Translations under genes and position numbers: made by a program
Shown: piece by piece, positions 17,639 to 27,272 of the stretch
How the letters are laid out: every line of letters begins with the position of its first letter
How positions within the stretch are numbered: the stretch's first letter is position 1
The notes under the pieces: generated by a model
Seen by the model: only the letters and a program-made list of their open reading frames with translations
What the model was told of the DNA's origin: nothing
The model's database searches: none
Source of the DNA: JAXHUH01 sp034211175
Lineage (GTDB): Bacteria; Actinomycetota; Acidimicrobiia; Acidimicrobiales; CAIXPF01
Assembly: GCA_034211175.1 (NCBI GenBank)
Contig: JAXHUH010000307.1
Span: forward strand, 1 to 63,856
Reading direction: 5' to 3'
DNA length: 63,856 bases

Positions 17639-18985
17639 TGTCCGATCTCGGGACATCGTGGACAGTTGATCTCGCGCAGCATCGTTGACACCTGAGTGGC
17701 GGTGACCTTCGAGTGGGTCATGGCCAAAGAGGTGATCTCGATGTCGGTGAAGGCAACGGCGGCGGCCTACGCGCTGGACGAGACAGCGGGCTGCGATCAA
17801 CGTGACGGCGGTGTGCCGCGAGGAGGGTGTCTCGCGGGCCGTCTTCTACAAGTACGTCGACCGGGTTCGACGCGAGGGTCTCGATGGGCTCGAGGAACGG
17901 TCTCGGCGACCGCACACCTCGCCGCAGCGGACCTCCGGCGAGGTCGAGGATCGGGTCGTGCGGTTACGTAAGGAACTCGACGACGCCGGTCTCGATCATG
18001 GGGCGACATCGATCCAGTGGCATCTGGGCAGAGACGACGAGGTTCCAACGGTGCCGTCGGTGGCGACGATCCACCGGATCCTGGTCCGGCGGGGCCTGGT
18101 CGTCGCCGAACCGAAGAAGCGTCCGAAGGCCACGTTCCGGCGCTTCGAAGCGCCAGCCCCGAACGAGATGTGGCAGATCGACCACACCGACTGGGTGATC
18201 GCCACCGGTGTGGTGAAGATCTTCCAACATCGCCGATGACCACTCGCGGGTGGCGATCCGGTCCCGGGCCGTGGCCGAGGCGACCTCCGAGGAGGCCTGG
18301 ACCACGTTCTGTGAGGGCGCCGAAGTCTGGGGTCTGCCATCCGGGACCCTGTCGGACAACGGTCTGTGCTTCTCCGGCAAGCTCCGCCACGTCGAGGTGT
18401 TCTTCGAGGGCCAGCTCCGAGAGGCCGGCGTCCGCCCGATCACGAGTCGACCGTGGCATCCCCAGACCGCCGGCAAGGTCGAACGGTTCCAGCAGACCCT
18501 CAAGAAGTGGCTCCGCAAGCGCCGACGCCTGTACACGAACATCGCCGAGCTCCAGGCCGACCTCGACGAGTTCACCCGGATCTACAACACCGAACGTCCC
18601 CACCAAGGCATCGGCCGACAGATCCCCATCGACCGATGGAGGGCTACTCCCGTGGCCGGGCCCGCCGAGGCAGCCATCGCCCACCCCGACTGGTCCTCGA
18701 AGACCCTCAAGGTCCTCGTCCAGTCCAACGGATGCGTGACCGCCGACAACTTCAGGATCCACGTCGGTGTCGAACACCAGGGCCAGACAGCGCTCGTGAC
18801 CATCGACCACAAGCGAGCGAACGTGTTCATCGACGGCGGCCTCGTCCGCCACCTCGAACTCGACCGCTCCCGCACCTACCAACCATCCGGTCGGCGACGG
18901 GGCGGCCCCCGCAAGCCACGCCTACGATCCTGACTGTCCACGATGTCCCGCGACATGAGTGTCCACGATGTTGCGCGACAGAACA
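17639..18985 (+). mobile_element. IS481-family insertion sequence in the livHM gene
   Basis: The 1347-bp element starts with TGT and ends with ACA, as IS481 elements do. Its 28-bp terminal inverted repeats match at 21 positions, with the identical core ACATCGTGGACA. A second copy of the GACATCGTGGACA motif lies inside the right end, and a related one inside the left. A perfect 16-bp target duplication flanks it, so the insertion is recent or unrearranged. It encodes one transposase with two frameshifts. Confidence 0.95.
17741..18933 (+). pseudogene. IS481-family transposase with two +1 frameshifts
   Basis: Three consecutive frames make one transposase of about 396 residues: MSVKATAAAYALDETAG, then INVTAVCREEGVSRAVF... 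to ...VVKIF, then NIADDHSRVAIRS to 18933. One extra base near 17792 and one near 18224 explain the shifts. The N-terminal helix-turn-helix and the rve integrase core are visible, with catalytic Asp in QIDHTDW, Asp in TLSDNG and Glu in GKVERFQQTLKKWL. GAGG at 17729 precedes the ATG. If the shifts are real the copy cannot move by itself. Confidence 0.85.
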
Positions 18986-20869
18986 CACGCCGCGTTCGCA
19001 ACGCTAGCCGCCTACATCTACGCCGATCTCGCCGGCGGCCGTGACTGGCCCGGCGCAGTGGCAGCGGCCGCAGCGGTCACCATCACCGTCGTCTACGGGT
19101 TGATCGTCGAACGGATCCTGCGACCGGTGCGCAACTCACCGGCGGCCACGAAGATGATCGCCACCCTCGGTGTCATGCAGCTCACCACCGCACTGGTCCT
19201 GTTGCTCTACGGCTTCCAGCCCACCAGCGCCCCGCTCCTCCTGCCCCAGGGGGCGATCACCGTCGGCGACCTGCGCATCAGCCACCAACAGAGCGCCACT
19301 CTCGCCCTGGCGGCAGTGTCCGCCGCCGGGCTCGGCTGGTTCCTGAAGTCGACCCGCTTCGGCACCGCCATCCGGGCGGTCGCCTCCAACCACGAGACAT
19401 CCCGACTCATGGGCGTCAGCATCACCCAGGTCGCCCGGTTCAACTGGGCGCTGGGTGCCCTGCTCGCCGGCAGCGCCGGGGTCCTGCTCGCACCGCTCAG
19501 CCCCATCAACGCGTCCACGTTCACGCTGCTGCTGGCGAAGACGCTCGTGGCCACCCTCGTCGGCGGACTCGTGTCGCTGCCCCTCACCTTCGCCGGAGCG
19601 CTCGGCGTCGGCATCGCCGACAGCTTCACCGTGCTCAACCCCTCCGCACCGGGCGCCAAGGAGCTCGTCACGCTCGTCCTCGTGGTGGCGCTGCTGTTCC
19701 TGCGCCGCCGCTGGCCGGCAGATCTCGAACCGACGGCAGAGACCCGGCTTCGCCGCTCGCTGCCGCTCGTGGCGCGGTTCGCGCCCGTCGGCGCGACCGT
19801 GCGCCGCGGCCTCCGCAGCGCCCGGTGGCCGGCAGCAGCGGTCGGTGCCGTCCTGCTCGTCGTGGTCCCCGCGGGCTCCAACTACTGGGGTTTCGTCGGC
19901 GCCCGCGGCCTCTTCTTCACCATCCAGGCCCTCAGCCTCGTGCTGCTGGTGGGCTGGGGTGGTCAGGTCAGCCTGATGCACGGCGCCTACGTCGGCATCG
20001 GGGCGTTCACCACCGCCATGCTCGTCGGCACCCACGGCTGGACGCTGGAACTCGCGCTCGTCGGTGGCGGCCTGGCAGGAGTCGCGATGGGAGCGATCGT
20101 GGGCTTGTCCGCGCTGCGGCTCAGCGGCCTGCAGTTCGCGGTCGCATCGCTGGCCTTCTCCGGAGCGGCCTCCGAGTGGCTGTTCCGGCGCACGGAGTTC
20201 CCCAAGTCCCTCCCGCGCGGGACGCTCTTCGGCGTCGACATCTTCCCGGACTCCAACCTGTACTTCTTCATGCTTCCCGCCACGGTGGTGCTCTACGTCG
20301 CCGTCTGGAACGTCAGACGCTCCACGTTCGGCCCGCTGCTGATCTCCTCCCGAGACGCACCCACCACGGTGGCCCACTTCGGCGCGGATCCGGGGCGCAC
20401 CCGCATGTGGGCGTTCCTGTTCGCGTCGTTCATCGCTGCCTTCGGTGGTGGCCTCTACGGCGTGCTCCTCACCGGCTTCCAGCCCTTCGACTTCTCCTTG
20501 ATCCTGTCCATCGCCCTGCTGGTGTACGCCGTCGTCGGTGGCGTGCAGTCCCTCGCCGGCCCGCTCGTCGCCGGTGTGCTCTTCGGCGTCATCCCCCAGC
20601 TGCTCCAAGGGCAGTCCTCGACCGCGGCATCGGCGGTGCCCGACCTGGTGGCCGGCGTGGCCGTGCTCGCTCTCCTCGCGCTGCGTCCTGGTGGCCTGGC
20701 ATCGCTGTTCACCGGGCTCGGCCGGGGGAGCGATGCCGAGGGGCGGGGGCCGTTCGGACGCTTCGATCTCGCGGTCACCCGGTGGAACGAGCGCCGCAGC
20801 ACCGGGCAGGCAGAACCGGCCGCGGCACCGACTTCGACGGTGGCCGCTCCCGAGGAGGTATTGGCATGA
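18959..20869 (+). CDS. livHM: Fused LivH-LivM-type ABC transporter permease (remainder after IS481 insertion)
   Basis: Native sequence begins at 19002 (TLAAYIYADLAGG...). The first half is a LivH-type permease, with the characteristic TRFGTAIRAVASNHETSRLMGV cytoplasmic segment. After a short hydrophilic linker (LEPTAETRLRRSLP) the second half is a LivM-type permease starting at about GLRSARWPAAAVGA, with WGGQVSLMHGAYVGIGA. Such fused permeases import branched-chain amino acids or, in actinobacteria, other carboxylates. Because the first 46 residues are cut off by the IS, the open frame from 18959 is unlikely to give a working protein. Its stop overlaps the ATG of the next gene. LivG, LivF and a binding protein lie downstream. 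Confidence 0.85.
   Translation: MSTMLRDRTHAAFATLAAYIYADLAGGRDWPGAVAAAAAVTITVVYGLIVERILRPVRNSPAATKMIATLGVMQLTTALVLLLYGFQPTSAPLLLPQGAITVGDLRISHQQSATLALAAVSAAGLGWFLKSTRFGTAIRAVASNHETSRLMGVSITQVARFNWALGALLAGSAGVLLAPLSPINASTFTLLLAKTLVATLVGGLVSLPLTFAGALGVGIADSFTVLNPSAPGAKELVTLVLVVALLFLRRRWPADLEPTAETRLRRSLPLVARFAPVGATVRRGLRSARWPAAAVGAVLLVVVPAGSNYWGFVGARGLFFTIQALSLVLLVGWGGQVSLMHGAYVGIGAFTTAMLVGTHGWTLELALVGGGLAGVAMGAIVGLSALRLSGLQFAVASLAFSGAASEWLFRRTEFPKSLPRGTLFGVDIFPDSNLYFFMLPATVVLYVAVWNVRRSTFGPLLISSRDAPTTVAHFGADPGRTRMWAFLFASFIAAFGGGLYGVLLTGFQPFDFSLILSIALLVYAVVGGVQSLAGPLVAGVLFGVIPQLLQGQSSTAASAVPDLVAGVAVLALLALRPGGLASLFTGLGRGSDAEGRGPFGRFDLAVTRWNERRSTGQAEPAAAPTSTVAAPEEVLA
18986..19001. repeat. Right copy of 16-bp target-site duplication
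   Basis: Identical to 17623-17638. It restores the permease frame when one copy and the IS are removed. Confidence 0.95.
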
Positions 20870-22381
20870 GCGATCGTCCCCGACTGTTTCGCCGGCTCGC
20901 CGTCGCCGTGCTGTTCACCGTGGGCGCCGTCTGGCCGGTCCCGGCGCGGGCGCAGACGGCAGCCGCTCCGGACAGCTTCAGCATCAACGCCGCGGCCACC
21001 GGCGTGCTCATCGAGGTCTCCGCCCCTGCGGTCCTTCCGCTCGACGTCCAGGCCGGTCTGTCCTACGCCTAGCTAGGTGGGCATCAACTCGCAGCCCCGG
21101 ATCCAGTCGACCGCCGCGCCGTTGTTCGTCCCGCTCGCCCAGGACACGGCCCTGCTCGGCGGCACATCGGGTGTGCTCGCCATCGCCGTGCGCCTCGCAC
21201 CCGGCCTGGTCGTCGGCCTGCCGACGCTGGTCGGGCTGGACCCGCTCCCGGTGGACCCCAGCCTCGTCCCGGTCGATCCGGTGGCCGACGTCGTCTCCGA
21301 TCTGCCGCTTCCCAGCCCGCCACCTCTGGGCTGCACGTCGAACCTTCCCGACGATCCCCAAGAAGCGGAGTGCGGCGGGGGCTCCCAGGACTTCTTCGGC
21401 TACCGGGTCGGCGCGGCCAGCGCCCGGACCGTTGCGGAGGGCGACACGGATGATCGCAGCACCTTGGCCTCCCGCTCCGATGCCAGCGTCGCCGACGTGT
21501 CACCCAGCGGCGGGCAGCCGCTGATGCCCGTCCGCTTCGCCACCCTCGGGGCGACCGCCGAGGGTGGGATCATCGACGGTCGGGCGGTGACCACCGCCAG
21601 CGCAGCCGTGAGCGGCCTCGACGTCGCCGGCCAGTTCACCCTGGACGCCGTCGAGGCAAACTACTCAGGTGCCGCGGGTGGCACGGCCGAGTCCCTCGAC
21701 GAGGCCTTCGAGTGCCGCCTCGCCGGCGCCGCCATGGGCGGCGAGCGCATCGACCTGCGGACCGATGCGCTCACCATCCTCGACGACGACGTGCCCTTGC
21801 CGCTGGGGGAGGCGCTGGGTGCCCTGTCCGGCGCCGTCGCCGGAGGGGGCGGTGAGGTCGGCCCGGCCGACATCGGCAACGTCGTCATCACGCCCAACCC
21901 GGAGCCGGTCACCGAGGTGAGCGCCGACGGCACGTCGGTCCGACGCCGCTTCGGTTGCCTCGAGATCCGCTACCGGATCAAGACCTCCGGCACCGACGTG
22001 CGCCTGACGCTCGGCAACGTCGCCGTCTCGATGAACGCGTTCGTCGACGAGCCCTTCGCCGCCGAGAGCACGGACAGCACCGAGAGTACGGACAGCTTCG
22101 AAGACGCCGCGCCCGTGGCCGGCACCGACGTACAGAACGCCGGCCTGGGCGGCGGCCCACCAGCCAGCGGCGATTCCCAGCTCGCGCTCCCCGCACCGCC
22201 CACCGCCGGGGCACAGGCGCCGGAACCCTCCGAGCAGCCGTTCGTCCGCAGCATCAACAGGACCGCGGGGTGGGGAATCGACGGCGGGTGGATGGCCCCG
22301 TTCGCGCTTCTCGCCCTGTCCATCCCGCTCCTGGCAAAGGCCCGCACCTTCGCGCCCGTGCCCCGACCAACCCGAGGATGA
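20866..22381 (+). pseudogene. Secreted Liv-cluster protein of unknown function, broken by stop and frameshift
   Basis: The first frame (20866-21072) gives a signal peptide ending in PARAQ and about 40 mature residues, then a TAG. The second frame (21077-22381) continues as about 434 residues and ends with a membrane helix (MAPFALLALSIPLLA) and a basic tail. The break lies at CCTAGCTAGG, a CTAG duplication. The mature part has beta-strand-like repeats, paired Cys and a Ser/Thr/Glu linker, suggesting a cell-surface protein anchored at its C-terminus. ATGA overlap with livHM and GAGGAGG place it in the transporter operon. A related secreted protein lies at 29966. I do not recognise a named family. 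Confidence 0.7.
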
Positions 22382-22392
22382 GGAGAACCTGC

Positions 22393-22866
22393 ATGGCCAC
22401 CACGCGAACGTCTCCGCTGCGAGCCCGAGCGGCCGAGGGCGCTCTCGATGGGCATCCGTTGGACACGGTCGCCGCCGATGCCGAACCGGCGGCCACGTCG
22501 CGACCCGTCAGCCCGCCGGGCGTTGGCACCGCCGCGGCGCCGTTGCGGGGATCGCTGCATTCCCTGGACTGGCGGCAGGCCGTCGGCGGAGCGCTGGTCG
22601 TGCTCGGCATGCTCGCCATCGTCATTGCCTGGTTCGGCGTCTCGGGCACGCTCGATCCCGGGGAACAGATGCCCTACATCAGCTCCGGCGGCTTCGGCGG
22701 GTCCGCCCTCACCGCCGTCGGCGTCACGTTGCTCGTCTCCTTCGAGCACTCACGCGACCGCGATGCGCTCGCCCAGGTGCTCGAGGAGCTCGACGAGCTC
22801 CGCCGGCGCCTCGATGCAGGAACAGCCCAGGGCAACGGGCAGGACGCGGCCCGCTCACGGACGTGA
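22393..22866 (+). CDS. Small membrane protein of the Liv operon, unknown function
   Basis: The 157-residue protein has a polar N-terminal third, two hydrophobic helices (about 62-82, GGALVVLGMLAIVIAWFGV, and about 98-115) and a C-terminal charged coiled-coil-like segment (RDRDALAQVLEELDELRRRL). It follows the secreted protein with GAGGAGA before its ATG, and its stop overlaps the LivG start. It may be an accessory part of the transporter or of the surface complex with the gene upstream; that is inference from position only. Confidence 0.75.
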   Translation: MATTRTSPLRARAAEGALDGHPLDTVAADAEPAATSRPVSPPGVGTAAAPLRGSLHSLDWRQAVGGALVVLGMLAIVIAWFGVSGTLDPGEQMPYISSGGFGGSALTAVGVTLLVSFEHSRDRDALAQVLEELDELRRRLDAGTAQGNGQDAARSRT

Positions 22867-23702
22867 TGACCATGTCGCCCGCCACCAGCCCCATGGACGC
22901 CACCGCGGTGCTCGCGGCTCCGGCACCATCCGACGCACACCTCGACGTGCGGGGCGTCACCGTGCGCTTCGGGGGTATTGTGGCCAACGACGACGTGAAC
23001 CTCTCGGTGCCCTACGGGGCCATTGCCGGGCTCATCGGCCCCAACGGTGCCGGTAAGACCACGCTGTTCAACGTCATCACCGGCGCCCAGGCGCCGACGG
23101 CGGGTCGGGTCGTGCTCGCTGGCGAGGACATCACCGACCTCTCCCGCCAAGCACGGGCCCGGCGGGGCATGGCCCGCACGTTTCAGAACCTGTCGCTGGT
23201 CCCCACACTCAGCGTGCTCGACAACGTGACGCTGGGCTTCGGCCGGTTCCGCTCGGCCGGGCTCCTGTCCGCGCTCGTCCGCTCGCCGGCCCTGCGGCGC
23301 CAGGACCGCCGCATCCGCGAGATGGCTGCGGTCGCCCTCGAGTTCGTCGGGCTCGGCAGCGCCCTGGACGTGACCACGTCCGAGCTGTCCTACGGCGACC
23401 GGCGCCGGTTGGAGATCGCCCGTGCGCTGGCGTGCGACCCCGACCTTCTGCTCCTCGACGAGCCGTCAGCGGGCATGTCGCCGGTGGAGACGGCCGCACT
23501 GGCCGAGGTGATCGCCCAGGCCCACCAGCGCTTCGGGCTCACCGTGTTCCTGGTCGAGCACGACATGTCCTTCGTGCGGGCGCTGGCGGCCGAGTGCACG
23601 GTCATCGAGTTCGGCCGGGTGATCGCATCCGGCGAGACGTCCGACGTGCTCGCCGACCCCCGTGTGGCCGAGGCGTACCTGGGAACGGGGGCGACCGGAT
23701 GA
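22866..23702 (+). CDS. livG: LivG-type ABC transporter ATP-binding protein
   Basis: The 278-residue protein has Walker A GPNGAGKTT, signature ELSYGDRRRLEIARAL (a variant of LSGGQ, Ser-Tyr-Gly-Asp) and Walker B LLLLDEPSAGM. The long insert between Walker A and signature (about 40 residues after RTFQNLSLVPTLSV) is typical of LivG. It powers import by the fused permease. The ATG at 22866 overlaps the previous stop (TGATG); a GTG at 22863 is possible. Its own stop overlaps the LivF start (ATGA). Confidence 0.93.
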   Translation: MTMSPATSPMDATAVLAAPAPSDAHLDVRGVTVRFGGIVANDDVNLSVPYGAIAGLIGPNGAGKTTLFNVITGAQAPTAGRVVLAGEDITDLSRQARARRGMARTFQNLSLVPTLSVLDNVTLGFGRFRSAGLLSALVRSPALRRQDRRIREMAAVALEFVGLGSALDVTTSELSYGDRRRLEIARALACDPDLLLLDEPSAGMSPVETAALAEVIAQAHQRFGLTVFLVEHDMSFVRALAAECTVIEFGRVIASGETSDVLADPRVAEAYLGTGATG

Positions 23703-24421
23703 TCGAAGCCCAAGGTCTCTCGGTGAGCTACGGGCCGGTCACGGCGGTGCGCAACGTGGATCTCGAGGTGCGCGACGGCGAGGTCTTGGCCGTGCTGGGC
23801 CGCAACGGGGCGGGCAAGACGACGTCGATGAAGGCCCTCGCCGGTCTGCTGGCCGTGTCCAGCGGCCGCATCGTCCATGACGGCGCCGACGTCAGCGAGC
23901 TGCCCGCCGAGGAACGGTTGCGCCGGGGTCTCGTGCTCGTGCCCGAGGGCCGCGGCGTGTTCGCCGATCTCACGGTGCGCGAGAACCTGCTGATGGGCGC
24001 CTATCATCGACGCCGGCCGGCACGCGCCCTGCGCGACGACATCGACCGGGCCACCACCCAGTTCCCCCGGCTCACCGAGCGCCTCGACCAGCGGGCCGGC
24101 TCCCTCTCCGGCGGTGAGCAGCAGATGCTGGCCATCGCCCGGGGCCTGATGTCGGAGCCGTCCGTGCTCATGATCGACGAACCCTCCCTCGGCCTGGCGC
24201 CGGTCATCGTCGAACAGCTCTACGAGTTCCTCGGAACCCTTGCCGCGACGGGCATCACCTTGCTGATCGTCGAGCAGTACGTGCACGTCGCCCTCGGCAT
24301 CGCCGACCGCGCCTACGTGCTCGACAAGGGCGAGATCGCACTGGAGGGAACCGCTGCCGACCTGCAGGCGTCACCGGAGCTGATCAACACCTACCTGGCC
24401 AACGACAGCGTCCCGGCCTGA
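23699..24421 (+). CDS. livF: LivF-type ABC transporter ATP-binding protein
   Basis: The 240-residue protein has Walker A GRNGAGKTT, signature LSGGEQQMLAIARGL and Walker B VLMIDEPSLGL, with the VPEGRGVFADLTVRENL segment typical of LivF. It forms the second ATPase of the Liv complex with the LivG-type protein, to which it is translationally coupled. The substrate-binding lipoprotein follows 35 bases downstream. Confidence 0.94.
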   Translation: MIEAQGLSVSYGPVTAVRNVDLEVRDGEVLAVLGRNGAGKTTSMKALAGLLAVSSGRIVHDGADVSELPAEERLRRGLVLVPEGRGVFADLTVRENLLMGAYHRRRPARALRDDIDRATTQFPRLTERLDQRAGSLSGGEQQMLAIARGLMSEPSVLMIDEPSLGLAPVIVEQLYEFLGTLAATGITLLIVEQYVHVALGIADRAYVLDKGEIALEGTAADLQASPELINTYLANDSVPA

Positions 24422-24456
24422 GCACTGCGCTGGCCGGCTGGACAAAGGAGCGCCCG

Positions 24457-26046
24457 ATGTACCATCCGCCCCGAAGGGAGCACAACAGCCGCAGAATCTC
24501 GATGTTCGTGACCGCCCTGGCGTTCGCCCTGGTGGCTGCCGCGTGCGGCACCCGGGTCACCGACGGGCAGGTGAGTGCCCGTGCCAGCGGTTCCCCCGAC
24601 TTCCCCACCGACGCCTCTCGAGCGTCCGGCACGGACACCGCCGGCGAGGTCACCGACCGCGGCAGTGCGAATGTCGGCGACAGTGCCGATGTCGGCGGCC
24701 GTGGAGGCAGCGGTGGCACCGATCCCGGCGGGGCGAGCGCCGGCGGCACCGGGGACGGGCCAGGTGCCGGTACGGGGGAAGCCTCCGGGCCCGACCCCGC
24801 CGGTGGTTCGGGCGACGAGGCTCCGGCCTCCGCAGCGGCCAGCGGACCTCTGTCCCAAGGCGTCACCGACACCGAGATCCGCATCGGTGCATCCGGGCCC
24901 CTCTCCGGCATCGCCGGGTTCCTCGGCGAGGAGGCCTTCGGTGCCATCGACTCGTACTTCCAACTCGTGAACTCCCAGGGCGGAGTCAACGGCCGCAAGC
25001 TCCGACTCATCACCTACGACGACCGCTTCGACCCGTCCCAGACACTCGCCAACGTGCGCCGCCTCTGGGAACAGGACAAGGTCGCCGCCATCTTCCTTGC
25101 CTTCGGTGACCCGGTCGCTGACTACGCGACCCGCAACGAGATCCCCACTGTGGTCTTCGGCGTCACCCCGAAGTCGTTCTCGTCCAAGTACCCCACCGTG
25201 TACCCGATCGTCGGCAACGCACTGATCTGGACACAGGAGGTCATCCGCGGTCTGAAGGACCAAGGGGTGTTCCAGGAGGGCATGAAGGTCGGGATGCTCT
25301 ACGACACCCAGATCCTCGACGTCAGTCCGTACCTGCCGTTCCTCAAGAGCGCGTGGGAGGACGCCGGCGCCGAGGTGGTCTCCACCGATCCGTTCAACCT
25401 GACCGACGGCGACTGCACGAACCTCGTGCTCAAGATGAAGGACCTCGACATCGACTACTGGGACTTCCAGGGCCTGGGTTGGGTGCTGTGCGCATCGGCG
25501 GCCCAACGCCAGCAGTACCGGCCCAACATCGGGTGGGGCAACTGGCCCACCAGCGTGGGCGGGCTCGCCTCGCAGGTCGGACCGTGGGTCGAAGGGATCT
25601 GGGGCGGCGCTCAGGGGGACCAGCCGACCGGTGCTCCACGTCAGAAGACCGCAGCCCATGACGAGTACGTCAACGCCATCAAGCGGTACCACCCGGAGAT
25701 CGCCTCGTTCATGCACTACGAATCGCCGGCGACGCTCGGATACTGGGTCGGTGCCAAGCTCCTCGTCGCGGCACTGCAGGCCCAGGGGCCCCACATCACG
25801 CAGCAGGGCGTCCTCGACTGGATCGCGTCGGTGGAGAACTTCGACCCCGGCATCACGCCCCCCATCATCTCCATGGCGCCCAACTGCAAGACGGGTTCAG
25901 AGGTCGTCTGGATCGCCCAGTGGCAATGGGACGCCGAGAAGAAGGAAGCCGTTCGCACCCCGGCCACCGGCTACTTCACCAGCGACCAGAAGGACAAGTA
26001 CGGCGGCAAGTGCTTCCTCACCAAGATCTCCGATGAGCTCGGCTGA
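24457..26046 (+). CDS. Substrate-binding lipoprotein of Liv-type ABC transporter
   Basis: The 529-residue protein starts with a basic N-terminus, a hydrophobic helix and the lipobox LVAAACGT (lipid-modified Cys30). A long Gly/Ser/Ala/Asp linker (about 45-130) then leads to a type-1 periplasmic-binding fold beginning TDTEIRIGASGPLSG. It should bind the ligand outside the membrane and deliver it to the LivHM permease. The ligand is not predictable; actinobacterial homologues bind amino acids, short amides or lipid-derived acids. AAAGGAG lies 8 bases before the ATG. Confidence 0.9.
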   Translation: MYHPPRREHNSRRISMFVTALAFALVAAACGTRVTDGQVSARASGSPDFPTDASRASGTDTAGEVTDRGSANVGDSADVGGRGGSGGTDPGGASAGGTGDGPGAGTGEASGPDPAGGSGDEAPASAAASGPLSQGVTDTEIRIGASGPLSGIAGFLGEEAFGAIDSYFQLVNSQGGVNGRKLRLITYDDRFDPSQTLANVRRLWEQDKVAAIFLAFGDPVADYATRNEIPTVVFGVTPKSFSSKYPTVYPIVGNALIWTQEVIRGLKDQGVFQEGMKVGMLYDTQILDVSPYLPFLKSAWEDAGAEVVSTDPFNLTDGDCTNLVLKMKDLDIDYWDFQGLGWVLCASAAQRQQYRPNIGWGNWPTSVGGLASQVGPWVEGIWGGAQGDQPTGAPRQKTAAHDEYVNAIKRYHPEIASFMHYESPATLGYWVGAKLLVAALQAQGPHITQQGVLDWIASVENFDPGITPPIISMAPNCKTGSEVVWIAQWQWDAEKKEAVRTPATGYFTSDQKDKYGGKCFLTKISDELG

Positions 26047-26069
26047 TGACGACGGCCACGCCGCGGCCC

Positions 26070-26105
26070 TTGTAAGACGTAGGACATTCGGTGTATAACG
26101 CCTTC
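26070..26105 (+). promoter_or_regulatory. Promoter of ferredoxin/ferritin-like operon, probably leaderless
   Basis: TTGTAA (26070-26075) and TATAAC (26094-26099) are 18 bases apart. The ATG at 26106 begins six bases after the -10, about where transcription should start, and lacks a nearby ribosome site. This fits a leaderless mRNA. GTAGGACAT (26079-26087) lies in the spacer and recurs upstream of other operons. Confidence 0.6.
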
Positions 26106-26384
26106 ATGGGACGGACGTTCAAGCGGCGCGCAGGCCCGCCCTACGTGATCACCGACGGCTGCATCGAGTGCGGCATCTGCGAGCGGGTGTGCCCCTACGA
26201 CGCCATCTTCATGAGCGACGACTTCGAGTTCGTCGTGGACGGTGAGCAGTGCCCGGGCTGCCACCGCTGCTACGACCCGTGCCCGGTGGACGTCATCGTG
26301 CCGAATGGACGACCCACGGGCGGCACGGGTCCGAGCTTCCAACCGGCCCTATGTGTTCCACGAGTGGTCCATGACCACCGGTAG
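26106..26384 (+). CDS. 2[4Fe-4S]-type ferredoxin
   Basis: The protein of 92 residues contains CIECGICERVCPYDA and, after an insert, CPGCHRCYDPCPVDVI, two cluster-binding Cys sets of bacterial ferredoxins. It would pass electrons, probably to the ferritin-like proteins encoded next. The ATG at 26106 is favoured by the promoter spacing; a GTG at 26091 behind AGGA is the alternative. The tail after residue 62 is not conserved-looking. The next gene starts 18 bases after the stop. Confidence 0.85.
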   Translation: MGRTFKRRAGPPYVITDGCIECGICERVCPYDAIFMSDDFEFVVDGEQCPGCHRCYDPCPVDVIVPNGRPTGGTGPSFQPALCVPRVVHDHR

Positions 26385-26402
26385 CCCCGCAGGAGGGACG
26401 AC

Positions 26403-27272
26403 GTGAAGAAGTTCATGAAACCCGACGAGCTCGAGCGAGACACCCGGTTCTCGCGGACGCCCGTCCCCCTCGACTTCCTCATGGCCGAGGAGGTCACGGT
26501 CGAGCAGGTCGAAGAGACCATGAAGAATCTCATGGCCAACGACCAGATGCGCGAGATGATGGAGTCGGGGGACTCCGGCGCTTCGCAGTTCTTCAAGCGG
26601 GTTCGGCCCACCGACGACGAGGCGCCCCTGTTCATCAAGTAGCAGATGCACGGCATCTTCATGGGGGAGATGCAGGCCCTGGAGGCAGCGGGACGCTCGG
26701 CGTGGGATTTCTGCGACGACGAAGAGCTCCCGTGGAAGTTCCAGCTCGACATGGCTCGCCAGTGCTGGGACGAGACCCGCCACGTGGAGACGTACTCGGC
26801 GCTGCTCGAGCACGTCGACTGCGAGATCGGCGAGTTCCCCGAGAACCTGTTCCTCTTCGAGTTCGGGTGCTCCGATGACCCGGCCGAGCGGGTGGTCGGC
26901 GTCAACCGGTGCCTGGAGGGCCTGGCCCTCGACGTCTTCGACGACACCATCCGCTTCGGCAAGCAGGCCGAGGACGAAGCCATCTGGCGCAGCGTCGACT
27001 ACGTCGCCGCCGACGAGGTCACCCACGTCCGGTTCGGCCAGGTGTGGTCCAAGGCACTCACCGAGGACGATCCTGAGCGGCGAAAGAAGGTGGTGGCCTT
27101 CCAGCGCAAGGTCGATCGTGCCTTCAGCCTCGGTGGCCTGCGCGGCTCCTACGACGGCGCGAACCAGGAAGCCTTCCTGCCGATCGCCGCTGAGCTCCGC
27201 AGGCTCGCCGGTTTCTCCGACGCAGACATCGCCGACGTCGCCGGCGCAGGTCCCAAGGTGACGGGCCGATGA
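26403..27272 (+). pseudogene. Ferritin-like (putative diiron) protein interrupted by an in-frame amber codon
   Basis: One continuous frame of 290 codons holds a TAG at 26640-26642, between LFIK and QMHGIFMGEMQALEAAG. Ligand-like motifs lie after the stop: Glu in EMQALEAAGR, DETRHVE and ADEVTHVRFG, the E...ExxH...ExxH layout of ferritin-like diiron proteins. As two products it would give 79 and about 208 residues; an ATG four bases after the TAG (26646) could restart translation. AGGAGGG precedes the GTG start at 26403. The stop could be a mutation, a sequencing error or readthrough. Electrons may come from the adjacent ferredoxin. Confidence 0.72.

Noticed and set aside
26640..26642. Pyrrolysine insertion at the amber codon
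   Set aside because: No pyl genes or tRNA are visible and this lineage is not known to use it; a mutation or error is simpler.
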